Shown in pieces: positions 49,919 to 58,182 of a DNA stretch of 64,000 nucleotides. Source of the stretch: Hymenobacter sp. PAMC 26628 (GTDB lineage Bacteria; Bacteroidota; Bacteroidia; Cytophagales; Hymenobacteraceae); assembly GCF_001562275.1 (NCBI RefSeq), contig NZ_CP014304.1, positions 4,216,001 through 4,280,000 on the forward strand, written 5' to 3'. A program made the translations under genes and the position numbers. The stretch's first letter is position 1. The number at the start of each line of letters is the position of its first letter. The notes below the pieces were generated by a model. It ran no database searches. It saw only the letters and a list, made by a program, of their open reading frames with translations, and was not told the origin of the DNA.

Positions 49919-50822
49919 TTAAGCTGTGTCGGTTGATGTTGGGGGCTGCGCGATCTTGTAGACTTTAGGTTTCCAATGCTTTTGCAAGGGCTTGGTACTG
50001 GCGTGGGCGGCGGCCGGCGTTAGATAGCTACAACTCATGTGAGGGCGCAGGTGATTGTAATTGCGCACACTCTGCTCGACGGCGCGGGCTGCTTCGTCAA
50101 AGGTGGTAAACACGCGGTTTAACCGAAAATCCGTTTTCAAGATACCATTGATGCGCTCAGCCACGGCATTCTCGTAGGGGTCGCCGTGTTGGGTCATGCT
50201 GATGGCAATCCCGGCTTGCCGGAGCCGCTGGATGTAAGCGAAGCTGCCATACTGACTCCCCCGGTCCGAGTGGTGAATCAGGCATGCGGAGCGGGGCTGC
50301 TCGCTTTGCAGGGCCATTTCCAACGCGTTCAGTGCGCCCTCCACCGTGAGGTACGGATGCAGGCAGTAGCCGACGATGAGCTTCGAATACGCATCCGTTA
50401 GCAAGAATAAGTAGCCGAAGCCCAGCCCGATGCACAAGTAGGTAATGTCGCACACCCACGCTTGCTGGGGCGCCGTAAGCGCTGTATCCAGCAGCAAGTC
50501 CGGCTACTTGCGCAGGCTATGGGCAGAATTCGTCGTTTTCGGCACTGACCGCTTTCGGCGCAGAATCAAATTGTGTGTTTGTAGGAGCTGATGCAGCTTG
50601 TCGCGGCCCATTTTGATGCCGCTTGCTGCCAGGGGTTGTTGGAGCAGCAGCGGGTACCCAGCCCTGGAATCTCGCGCCGAAGCGCGAGCACCGGGTCCAG
50701 CACCAGCAAAGCGTGGCCACGCACCCGTTGGGCGTCGTGTTGGCGGTGATAAAAGGCGTGTCGGCTGACACCAAACAGTCGACACAGGTGACCGACGCTC
50801 ACCCGGGCGATTTCGTTTTCCT
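49919..50822 (-). pseudogene. IS3-family transposase orfB, broken
   Basis: The catalytic rve part is intact in 49919-50497: AWVCDITYLCIGLGFGYLFL (first Asp), IHHSDRGSQYGS (second Asp) and HGDPYENAVAERINGILKTD (Glu). Upstream, VSVGHLCRLFGVSRHAFYHR is in one frame up to about 50655, then LLLQQPLAASGIKMGRDKLH continues in another, so one base has been gained or lost. Between SLRK and PDLLLD an in-frame TAG (50504-50506) stands where Tyr is usual. Two lesions make it non-functional. Confidence 0.85.
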
Positions 50823-50828
50823 GAAGCC

Positions 50829-51206
50829 TCAGGACTGTTTGGTGCCAGACTTTTTTCGGATGGGCACTTGTAGCTCTTGCGCGGCCACCTCAATCATCGT
50901 ATGCAGGGCTAAAATTAGCAGATTGGCCTGTTGGAGCGTTTCTTCCAACTCGTCATTGTGCTGTTGTAAGGCCTGCACGTCCCGTTTTGGTGTTCGTGTC
51001 ATAGCCGGGCAAACGAACAAGCCGGTCTGCAGCTTACGCTGATAAAGGCTCACCCAGTTGCGCAGGGTATAGCTGTTATGAATATCCAGGTCGGCCATGA
51101 CCTGGCTCAGCGTTTCGCCCCCAAAGACAATGCGGAACGCGGCCGTTTCTTTGAGTTGCTCGCTGTACTGAAAACGCTGAAGTAAGGCGCGAATGTGGTC
51201 TTCCAT
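50829..51206 (-). CDS. IS3-family transposase orfA
   Basis: 125 residues. N-terminal helix-turn-helix (SEQLKETAAFRIVFGGETLS, QVMADLDIHNSYTLRNWV) that binds the inverted repeats, then a leucine-zipper-like segment (QALQQHNDELEETLQQANLL) for dimerisation. Ends in a lysine-rich tail with an A6 run (near 50846), the usual place for -1 frameshifting to orfB. As orfB is broken, the protein alone may only repress. Confidence 0.88.
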   Translation of the reverse strand: MEDHIRALLQRFQYSEQLKETAAFRIVFGGETLSQVMADLDIHNSYTLRNWVSLYQRKLQTGLFVCPAMTRTPKRDVQALQQHNDELEETLQQANLLILALHTMIEVAAQELQVPIRKKSGTKQS

Positions 51207-51390
51207 GAGACAGTTTTTTAGGCAAAAACTGTCAACCTATTTCAGGACAAGACAGCCTTCTTCTGTCCGGCACTCCTAGACCACCTCATCCGCAACTGGC
51301 TCTACTCCGATGCAGTTAGGATCAGGTTCATGTGGCAACCTTACCACTTATTTTCGTTTTCCTCTACGTGACGGGTATAACTTGCGGGCC

Positions 51391-54108
51391 ATGACGATAA
51401 CCGAGCGCGGAAAACGGCTGCTGGGCGTGCGGACCGGGGAGGGGCGCACGGTATGGCTATTTTTCCTGCACAACTGCCTGCTGGGGGTCGGGGCCGTGCT
51501 GGTGTACGTGGCGGCCAACGTGCTGCTGCTCGAAAACAACCCCGAGCGCAACCTGCCGCTGGCCTACGGCGCGGCGGCCCTGGCCATGCTGGCGGCGGGC
51601 CAACTCTACGGGCGCTTCGAGCACCACTGGCCCCTGCCAAAGCTGGCGGTGCGGGTGCTGCTGGCGGCGGTGGTGTTGGCGGGCGTGCTAGGCGTGCTGG
51701 TGGCTACGGGCCACTCGGTGGCCTCGGCCGTGGCTGTGATGGCGGGCTACCGGGTCATCTACCTGCTCACCAGCCTGGAGTTCTGGGGCGTGGCGGCAGT
51801 GGTGTTCGACGTACGGCAGAGCAAGCGGCTGTTTGGCGTTATCAGCGCGGGCGACATGCCGGCCAAAATGCTGGGGGCCGTGCTGGCCCTGGCCATCCGC
51901 GGCAACGCCGACCTGCCGTGGCTGCTGGGCATGGCCTTCGGGGCCTACTTGGCGGCGCTACTGGCCTTGCGTGCCACACTGGGCGCGCACGCGGTGGCCG
52001 CGGCCCCTGCCCCGCGGCGGGCCCGGGAGCAAGCGGTGGCCCCGGGGCTGCGCCGCTGGCTGGGCGAGAGCCGCCTGGTAACGACCTTGTGCTTGAGCCT
52101 GCTGGGCCTGGCGGCCGTGACGACGGGCATCGAATACCTGTTTTTTGTGAACGTCAAGCACCGCTTTCACGACGAGGCGGCCATCATGCGCTACGTGGGC
52201 ACCGTGCTCGGGTGCACCTACCTGCTGGCCCTGGTCTTCAAGCTGCTGCTCTCGCAGCGCACCCTCGACCGGCTGGGCGTGCGCCGGGTGCTGCTGGCGT
52301 TGCCGGTGGCCCTGCTAAGTGGGCTGGCCCTGTACGTCAGCCTCGACCTGGCCAACGCGGGCACGGCGCTGCGGTATTTCTGCGGGCTGTACCTGGGGCT
52401 GGAAGTGCTGCGCCGGGCCGTGTTCGATCCCGTTTTTTTGCTGCTCTTTCAACCCCTTTCGCCGCCCGAGCGCCTGCAGGCGCACACCCTGGCCAAGGGC
52501 CTCTACGAGCCGCTGGGCCTGGCCCTGGGCGGCGGGCTGCTCTTTGCGCTGCCCGCCCTGCCGGGGAGCCACCCCGGGGCCCCGTTCGCGTGGATGGGCC
52601 TGCTGCTGCTCGGCGTGCTGCTGCTGCTGGGGCGCACCTACCGCCAGTACGTAGCCGAGCTGCAGCACGCCCTGCGCCCGCGCTTTGCGCCGGGCGAAGA
52701 CGAAGCGCCGGCGGCCGGCCGCCCCGGCAGCGCCCTGGCCCCCCCGGTCACCGCTAGCCCCGACGAGATTCGCCGCCTAGTGACGGAGTTGGGGCGCAAG
52801 GCGGGCCGGGCCGCCGCGACGCAGCACCTGCTGCACCTGGGCGAAGCCGCCCTACCTACGCTGGCGAACGTGCTCAGCGCCGAGCCCGACCAGGCCCTGG
52901 TGCGCCGGGTAGCACAGGTGTGCGGCCGCCTGCGCACGGCCGCCAGCCACCAGCTGCTGGTGGCCCTGGCCCGGCAGCCCCACCTGTTCCGGCGCGAGGC
53001 GGCCATGCGGGCGCTGCGCCACGCCGACGCGGAGCAGCACGAGGCGCCTCTGTTTCAGGCCCTGGTGCGCGAAGAATTGCACCTGGCCCAGCTGCTGCTG
53101 CACGGCCAGGCCACGGCCGGCCCCGCGCTGGCCGGTTGCCTCGACTACGAGCTGGCCCGGGCCCAGCAGCGGGTGTTTGCCTTGCTGGGCCAGCTGCACG
53201 CGCCCCAGCTCATTGCCGACGCGCAACGCGGGGTGGCCCACGCCGCCCGCGAGCGCCAAGCCAACGCGCTCGAAATTCTCGACAACAGCATTGCCCGGCC
53301 CACCTACCTGGGCCTGCAAGCCCTGCTCACGCAAGATCCGCCCGCTGAAAAAGCGGGCATTTTTGACCGCCTGTTGGGGCCCCTGCTGGCCCCCGCTCCC
53401 GTCGTCGAGACCATTGTGACGCGCGGCGAAACCGCCTTTTCCGACTGGACCGTGCGGGTGGCCCTGGAGCAGTGGCAGCCCACTGCCAGTTCGGTGGCGG
53501 CGCTTTCGCCGCACCTGCGCAGCCCCAGCCCGCTGGTGCGCGAAAGCGCTTTCGCCCTGCTGGCGCGGCTCGCCGCACGGCAGCCGGCCCTTTACCGGCT
53601 CGTAGAGGCCGCCCACCAACCCCTTAACCAGTTGCTTATGAGCCACACCGCCACTACTTCGTCCATCGGCGCCGCCGAGCAGGTGCGGGTGCTGCAACAA
53701 ACGGCGCTGTTTGCCCAAACGGCGGCGAACGTGCTCAGCAGCATTGTGCCCATCATGCACGAAGTGCGCTTTGCCGCCGGCGAGCAGATTTTTGCTAAGG
53801 GCGAGTTAGGAGCCTCGCTCTTCATCATCCACGAAGGCCAAGTCGGGATTTTCAACGGCTCCCAACAACTGGCCACCTTCGGCAACGGCGACTTTTTTGG
53901 CGAGTTGGCTCTGCTCGACACCGAGCCGCGCTCGGCGTCGGCGGTGGCGCAGGACGCGGTAACGGCCTTCCGGCTCGATCAAGAGGACTTTTACGACGTG
54001 ATGGAGGAGCGCGGCGAGGTGCTGCGCAACATCGTGCGGGTGCTGTGCCAGCGCCTGCGCCGCCAGAACGAAGCCCGCGCCCCGGCCCCGGTGCAGGCCC
54101 CGGCTTAG
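51391..54108 (+). CDS. ATP/ADP-translocase-like membrane protein with HEAT repeats and cNMP-binding domain
   Basis: 905 residues from the ATG at 51391 (MTITERGKRLLGV). Roughly the first 420 residues hold 11-12 TM helices with an MFS/NTT (TLC) pattern. A HEAT-like helical region follows (about 480-770; LLHLGEAALPTLANVL, VRESAFALLARLAARQ). The C-terminus is a Crp-type cyclic-nucleotide-binding domain: GASLFIIHEGQVGIFNG, then FGELALLDTEPRSASAVA with the cAMP-contacting Glu838 and Arg847 intact. Transport substrate unknown. It is convergent with a receiver-adenylate cyclase gene, the obvious source of the ligand. Confidence 0.85.
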   Translation: MTITERGKRLLGVRTGEGRTVWLFFLHNCLLGVGAVLVYVAANVLLLENNPERNLPLAYGAAALAMLAAGQLYGRFEHHWPLPKLAVRVLLAAVVLAGVLGVLVATGHSVASAVAVMAGYRVIYLLTSLEFWGVAAVVFDVRQSKRLFGVISAGDMPAKMLGAVLALAIRGNADLPWLLGMAFGAYLAALLALRATLGAHAVAAAPAPRRAREQAVAPGLRRWLGESRLVTTLCLSLLGLAAVTTGIEYLFFVNVKHRFHDEAAIMRYVGTVLGCTYLLALVFKLLLSQRTLDRLGVRRVLLALPVALLSGLALYVSLDLANAGTALRYFCGLYLGLEVLRRAVFDPVFLLLFQPLSPPERLQAHTLAKGLYEPLGLALGGGLLFALPALPGSHPGAPFAWMGLLLLGVLLLLGRTYRQYVAELQHALRPRFAPGEDEAPAAGRPGSALAPPVTASPDEIRRLVTELGRKAGRAAATQHLLHLGEAALPTLANVLSAEPDQALVRRVAQVCGRLRTAASHQLLVALARQPHLFRREAAMRALRHADAEQHEAPLFQALVREELHLAQLLLHGQATAGPALAGCLDYELARAQQRVFALLGQLHAPQLIADAQRGVAHAARERQANALEILDNSIARPTYLGLQALLTQDPPAEKAGIFDRLLGPLLAPAPVVETIVTRGETAFSDWTVRVALEQWQPTASSVAALSPHLRSPSPLVRESAFALLARLAARQPALYRLVEAAHQPLNQLLMSHTATTSSIGAAEQVRVLQQTALFAQTAANVLSSIVPIMHEVRFAAGEQIFAKGELGASLFIIHEGQVGIFNGSQQLATFGNGDFFGELALLDTEPRSASAVAQDAVTAFRLDQEDFYDVMEERGEVLRNIVRVLCQRLRRQNEARAPAPVQAPA

Positions 54109-54142
54109 AATGGTTTCCAAGTCTGGGCACGGGTTTGAAGCA

Positions 54143-54214
54143 GGTCAAAGGGGCGGGTTAAACGTTAAAACCTTATTTGATAAAGGTTTTAACGTTCAAC
54201 CCGCCCCTTTGACC
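54143..54214. terminator. Long inverted repeat between convergent genes
   Basis: 32-bp arms (54143-54174 and 54183-54214) with one mismatch and an 8-base loop. The inner part is AT-rich, the outer part GC-rich (AAAGGGGCGGGTT). It separates the convergent transporter and cyclase genes. Confidence 0.7.
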
Positions 54215-54239
54215 GTCGTGCCTAGCGTATGCACGTGCT

Positions 54240-55286
54240 TTAGGCCACCACTTCGTACGTCATGACCGGGGCGGCCTTGTTTTTGAGGTGCGCCTCGCCC
54301 ACCGGCTGGCACTGGAACGATTCTTTCAGCCGCTGGTAGGTGGCTTCGCTGACGAGGATTTGGCCGGCCTGCGCCGCGGCCTGCAGGCGCTGGCTCACGT
54401 TCACGGCGTCGCCGATGACGGTGTAGTCGAGGCGCTTGAGCGTGGCCGAGCCAATGTTGCCCGACACCATGTCGCCGGTGTTGACGCCGATGCTCACCCG
54501 TGGCTGGTAAGTTGAGCCGTCGGGCAGCGGGCTCTGGGTGGCGGCCAGCAGCGCGCGCACGGCCAGGGCCGCGTCCACGGCGCGGTCGAGGTGGTACGCG
54601 CCCCGGAACACGGCCATCACCGCGTCGCCCATGAACTTGTCGACGTGCCCCTCGTGGGCGATGATTTCCTGCACCATGCTGTCGAAGTAGGCGTTGAGCA
54701 GCGGCACGACCACGCCCGCGGGCTGCCCTTCCGAGAGGGCCGTGAAGCCGCACAGGTCGAAGAAGACCACCGTGGCCTCCACGGTTTCGCTAACCAGCAG
54801 CTGGTTCTCGAAACCGGGCCGGCCCATGAAGTTGATCACCGTTTCGTCGACGTACATCTTTAGGATGTTGTTCTCCCGGATGGCGAGCAGCGTTTGGCGC
54901 AGCTGCTGCACGTGAGCGGCGGTTTTTTCCATCGTCCGCTCCAGGTCCGCAAAATCCACGGGCTTGGTCACGAAGTCGTAGGCCCCGCGGTTCATGGCCG
55001 TGCGCAGGTTCTGCATGTCGCCGTAGGCCGACACCATCACGGCCTTGGCCACCGGGTTGGCGGCCGGCAGGTTCGAGAGCAGCGTGAGCCCGTCCATCAC
55101 GGGCATGTTGATGTCGCAGAGCAGGACGTCGGTGTCGGGGTGGGCCGCCAGGCTGGCCAGGGCCTCCTCTCCGTTGGCCGCGAACCGGAATTCGTACACG
55201 TTTTCGCGGATTTGGCGCCGGAACTTCTGCTTGATAAGCAGCTCAAGGTCGGCCTCGTCGTCGACGACCAAAATGTGGGTCTTCAT
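54240..55286 (-). CDS. Response regulator with class III adenylate cyclase domain
   Basis: 348 residues. Receiver domain 1-120 (phospho-acceptor Asp58 in CDINMPVMDG). Cyclase domain about 170-320 with metal ligands Asp177 (FFDLCGF) and Asp221 (FMGD), adenine-selecting Lys217 and Asp293 (TVIGDAVN), and transition-state Asn296 and Arg300. All residues for an active adenylate cyclase are present. Phosphorylation by the linked kinases probably controls cAMP synthesis. Last gene of a leftward unit: kinase, kinase, receiver, receiver-cyclase. Confidence 0.93.
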   Translation of the reverse strand: MKTHILVVDDEADLELLIKQKFRRQIRENVYEFRFAANGEEALASLAAHPDTDVLLCDINMPVMDGLTLLSNLPAANPVAKAVMVSAYGDMQNLRTAMNRGAYDFVTKPVDFADLERTMEKTAAHVQQLRQTLLAIRENNILKMYVDETVINFMGRPGFENQLLVSETVEATVVFFDLCGFTALSEGQPAGVVVPLLNAYFDSMVQEIIAHEGHVDKFMGDAVMAVFRGAYHLDRAVDAALAVRALLAATQSPLPDGSTYQPRVSIGVNTGDMVSGNIGSATLKRLDYTVIGDAVNVSQRLQAAAQAGQILVSEATYQRLKESFQCQPVGEAHLKNKAAPVMTYEVVA

Positions 55287-55313
55287 GCGGGGGCAGGGGT
55301 TGGGGAGGAGGGC

Positions 55314-55706
55314 CTAGACGCCGGCCAGGGCCAGGAGCGTGTGCTTGAGGGCGGCGAAATCGACGGGTTTGGTTATCAGGTCATCGGCTCCCAGGCCCAG
55401 GGCCTGGTCGCGGGTGGCTTGGTCGCCGTAGGCAGTGAGCATCAGCACGACCGGAGTGGGCGGCGGAACCGGGGCCGGGTACTGCGCCCGCACCTGCCGC
55501 AGCAGCTCCAGCCCGCTCATGCCGGGCATGTTGATGTCGGAGAGGATGAGCACCACTTCGGAGGGGTGGTCGCGCAGGTAGTCCAACGCTTCTTCGCCCG
55601 AATGGGCGAAAGCAAACACAAACTCGCCGCTGCGGATTTCGCGCCGAAACCGTTGCTCGAACAGGACGCGCACGTCCATTTCGTCGTCTACCACCAGTAT
55701 TTTCAT
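55314..55706 (-). CDS. Single-domain response regulator
   Basis: 130 residues: VVDDEMDVRVLFEQRFRREI, phospho-acceptor Asp in ILSDINMPGMSG, Thr in MLTAYGD and Lys in ITKPVDF. No output domain, so it may be a phosphate sink or relay between the kinases and the receiver-cyclase, whose receiver is closely similar (both share a PVDFA.L stretch). It ends 27 bp before the cyclase gene. Confidence 0.92.
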   Translation of the reverse strand: MKILVVDDEMDVRVLFEQRFRREIRSGEFVFAFAHSGEEALDYLRDHPSEVVLILSDINMPGMSGLELLRQVRAQYPAPVPPPTPVVLMLTAYGDQATRDQALGLGADDLITKPVDFAALKHTLLALAGV

Positions 55707-55825
55707 CTTGGCAAATTTAACTCAATTAGCCGGTAGACGTGAGGCCGGGGCCCCAAGAAAAGCGTCCGCCGCGGCCGGGCAGTGGTTGCGCCGTGGCCTC
55801 GCCCGGGTTTTTACCCCGCGCGCGT

Positions 55826-58180
55826 TCAAATCACCGGGCCGCCGGCCGGCAGCCGGATGGTAAACGCGGTGCCGACCCCGGCTTCGCTCTCCACGGTGAG
55901 CACGCCGCCGTGGCCCTGCACAACGATGTCGTGCGCCAGCGAGAGGCCCAGGCCGGTGCCCTCGCCCGTGGGCTTGGTGGTGAAGAAGGGCTGGAATATC
56001 TTGGCCTGCACCTCGGCCGGTATGCCCGTGCCGTTGTCGGCCACGCGGATTTCGACCTGGGGCCCCACCCGTTTCGTGCGCACGCACACGGTGGGCGCGT
56101 AGCCCGCCTCGCCGGCCTGCTGGCGCTGGCGCACGGCGTAGAAGGCGTTGGTGAACAGATTGAGCAGCACCCGGCTCAGGTCGCCGGCCACAGCCTCGAC
56201 GGGGGCCAGGCCGGGGGCGAAGTCCGTTTCGAGGGCCGCGTTAAAGGCCTTGTCTTTGGCGCGCAGGCCGTGGTAGGCCAGGCGCAGGTACTCGTCGGCC
56301 AGCGCGTTCACGTCCGTGGGGGCCCGCTCCCCGGCGCCGGCGCGGCTGTGCTCGAGCATGCCGCGCACGATGCGGGCCGCCCGCCGCCCGTGGTGATGGA
56401 TCTTGCCCAGGTTCTGCGCCAAGTCGTCGGCCAGCGCGGTGGCTTCCGCAGCGTCGCCAGCCGCCTGCGCTTCTTTCAACTCTTCGACCAGCTCGGCCGA
56501 AACTTCCGAGAAATTGTTGACGAAGTTGAGCGGGTTTTGAATCTCGTGGGCGATGCCGGCCGTGAGCTCGCCCAGGCTGGCCATTTTCTCGGCCTGGATG
56601 AGCTGGGCCTGGGTGGCGCGCAGGTCGGTGAGGGCCTGGGTGGTCTGGTCGCGCTGGGCCTGAATTTCGGCTTTCTGCTGGCTGAGCAGGGCGTTGGCGC
56701 GCTGCTGGCGGCGGTTGCCGCGCCAGAGCACGAAGCCCAGGCCCGCCAGCAGGGCCAGCACCACCAGCACGCCGCCCAGCACGTAGCGCTGGCGGCGGGC
56801 GCGGGCGGCATCCTGCGCCTGGGCCAGGCGCAGCGCCCCGATGCGGGCCTGCTGGGCCTGCTCGGCGCGCTCGGCCTCGTATTGCGCGACGTGAAACGTA
56901 CCCTGCCGGGTAGTGAGGCTGTCGCTCAGGGCCAGTCCGGCGCGGGCATAGCGGCCGGCCGGCTCCGTCTGCCCGCGCTGGGCGTAAAAATCGGCTAGCC
57001 CGCGCAAATACGCCAGCCGCAGCGGCACGAGCTTGAACTCGCGGGCTTTGCGGTAGGCCACCAGCCAGGCGGTTTCGGCGCGGGCCGGCTCGCCGCGGGC
57101 GGCGTAGTAGCGGGCCCAGGTGGCATCGAGTTCAAAGGAGCCGCTGGAAGAATTGATGTTCAGCTTCAGCGAGTCGGCCAGGTGCTGCGCCCGCGCCAGC
57201 AAGGGCCCGGCTTCAGCCACGTGGCCCGCATCGAGCAGCACGGCACTCTTGAGCACCAGTCCATAAGCTTGGTAAAGTGATACGCCGGCGGCGTAGCTGC
57301 GGGTAGTATCGGCCGGGTTACCCGCCAGGGCCAAGTTGGCATAGCGCAGGGCGGCGGGGTAGTTGTGCAGCTGGCGATAGGCCTTGGCAATGCCCCAGTA
57401 AGTATAGACAGTCCTATTGTAGCCGTACCGCTGAGGCAGCGTGGCGCTCACGGCCAGCGCCTGGCGCAGGAAGTGCAGCGCCTTGACCGGGTTGCCCCAT
57501 TCGGCGTAGTAGTAGCCGACTACTTTCAATTCGTTTTCCTGCCCAAATCGGGTGAACGTACGGTACAGGTCGGCCGAGTGCAGGTAGTGGCTGATGGCTT
57601 GGTTGTAGTTGCCCTGGTCCGCGAAGGGGGCACCCAGCGAATGGTGGCAAACGGCCAGATTTACCTGAGCCCCCTGGGCCTGATACTGGGCTAGCTTGGC
57701 CTGAAAATAAGCAACCTGTGCCTCCGGCTGCTTAAGTTCTCTGAACAGCTTGGCAACAGTCGATAGTAGTTCCGGCACGGGCCGGCCCAGACGGTCAAAG
57801 GCCTCCACGGCTGCCTGGGCGCTGTCGAGCTGCTGGGTGGGCGCGGTATGGGCTTTGAATACTTGCTGGAGGGCGTATTCTTGGTGGAAAGCGCCCGCCT
57901 CGGGCCGCCGCAGCCGGCGTAATAGCTGCACCTGTTCCTGGCTCAGCTTCTCCAAATCAGCATCTGACCGGTAGCCTCCCACGTCGTATAGGTGCAACAG
58001 GGTACGCAGGCGGGCGGCGTCGGCGTGCTGGGTATCCAGCACCCGGCGCAGCGAGTCGGGGTTGGCCTCCCAATAGCGGCGGCTGGGCTGGGCGGCCAGC
58101 GGCCCACTCAGCAGCAGGAGCAACAGCGGCAGCAGCCAGCCCCGGCGGAGGCGCGAGGCAGCGAGGACAGAAACGAGCAC
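55826..58180 (-). CDS. TPR-containing histidine kinase (copy 1)
   Basis: 784 residues from a GTG. Signal-like segment (WLLPLLLLLLSGPLAAQ), periplasmic TPR array (about 60-430; for example YNQAISHYLHSADLYRTFTR), one TM helix (VLGGVLVVLALLAGLGFVLW), a coiled coil with QKAEIQAQRDQ, the H-box GELTAGIAHEIQNPLNFVNN with His545, and an HATPase_c domain (N-box NLFTNAFYAV, G1 DNGTGIP, G2 GEGTGLGLSL). It follows a near-duplicate kinase by 2 bp and precedes the receiver gene by 119 bp. The kinase half is almost identical in DNA to the upstream copy, suggesting gene conversion. Confidence 0.93.
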   Translation of the reverse strand: MLVSVLAASRLRRGWLLPLLLLLLSGPLAAQPSRRYWEANPDSLRRVLDTQHADAARLRTLLHLYDVGGYRSDADLEKLSQEQVQLLRRLRRPEAGAFHQEYALQQVFKAHTAPTQQLDSAQAAVEAFDRLGRPVPELLSTVAKLFRELKQPEAQVAYFQAKLAQYQAQGAQVNLAVCHHSLGAPFADQGNYNQAISHYLHSADLYRTFTRFGQENELKVVGYYYAEWGNPVKALHFLRQALAVSATLPQRYGYNRTVYTYWGIAKAYRQLHNYPAALRYANLALAGNPADTTRSYAAGVSLYQAYGLVLKSAVLLDAGHVAEAGPLLARAQHLADSLKLNINSSSGSFELDATWARYYAARGEPARAETAWLVAYRKAREFKLVPLRLAYLRGLADFYAQRGQTEPAGRYARAGLALSDSLTTRQGTFHVAQYEAERAEQAQQARIGALRLAQAQDAARARRQRYVLGGVLVVLALLAGLGFVLWRGNRRQQRANALLSQQKAEIQAQRDQTTQALTDLRATQAQLIQAEKMASLGELTAGIAHEIQNPLNFVNNFSEVSAELVEELKEAQAAGDAAEATALADDLAQNLGKIHHHGRRAARIVRGMLEHSRAGAGERAPTDVNALADEYLRLAYHGLRAKDKAFNAALETDFAPGLAPVEAVAGDLSRVLLNLFTNAFYAVRQRQQAGEAGYAPTVCVRTKRVGPQVEIRVADNGTGIPAEVQAKIFQPFFTTKPTGEGTGLGLSLAHDIVVQGHGGVLTVESEAGVGTAFTIRLPAGGPVI

Positions 58181-58182
58181 GG

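Larger units (their letters stand above)
49840..51254 (-). mobile_element. IS3-family insertion sequence, inactive
   Basis: About 1.4 kb. Ends match as inverted repeats: TGTCCAATCCTGAAA.. from 49840 and TGTCTTGTCCTGAAA.. read inward from 51254, both continuing to CAGTTTTTGC with one gap. Inside are an intact orfA and a damaged orfB on the minus strand. No clear target duplication at these exact ends. Confidence 0.8.

Noticed and set aside
49836..51260. Target-site duplication around the IS3-type element
   Set aside because: The 3-5 bases outside the two ends do not match; the flanks may have been altered by deletion.
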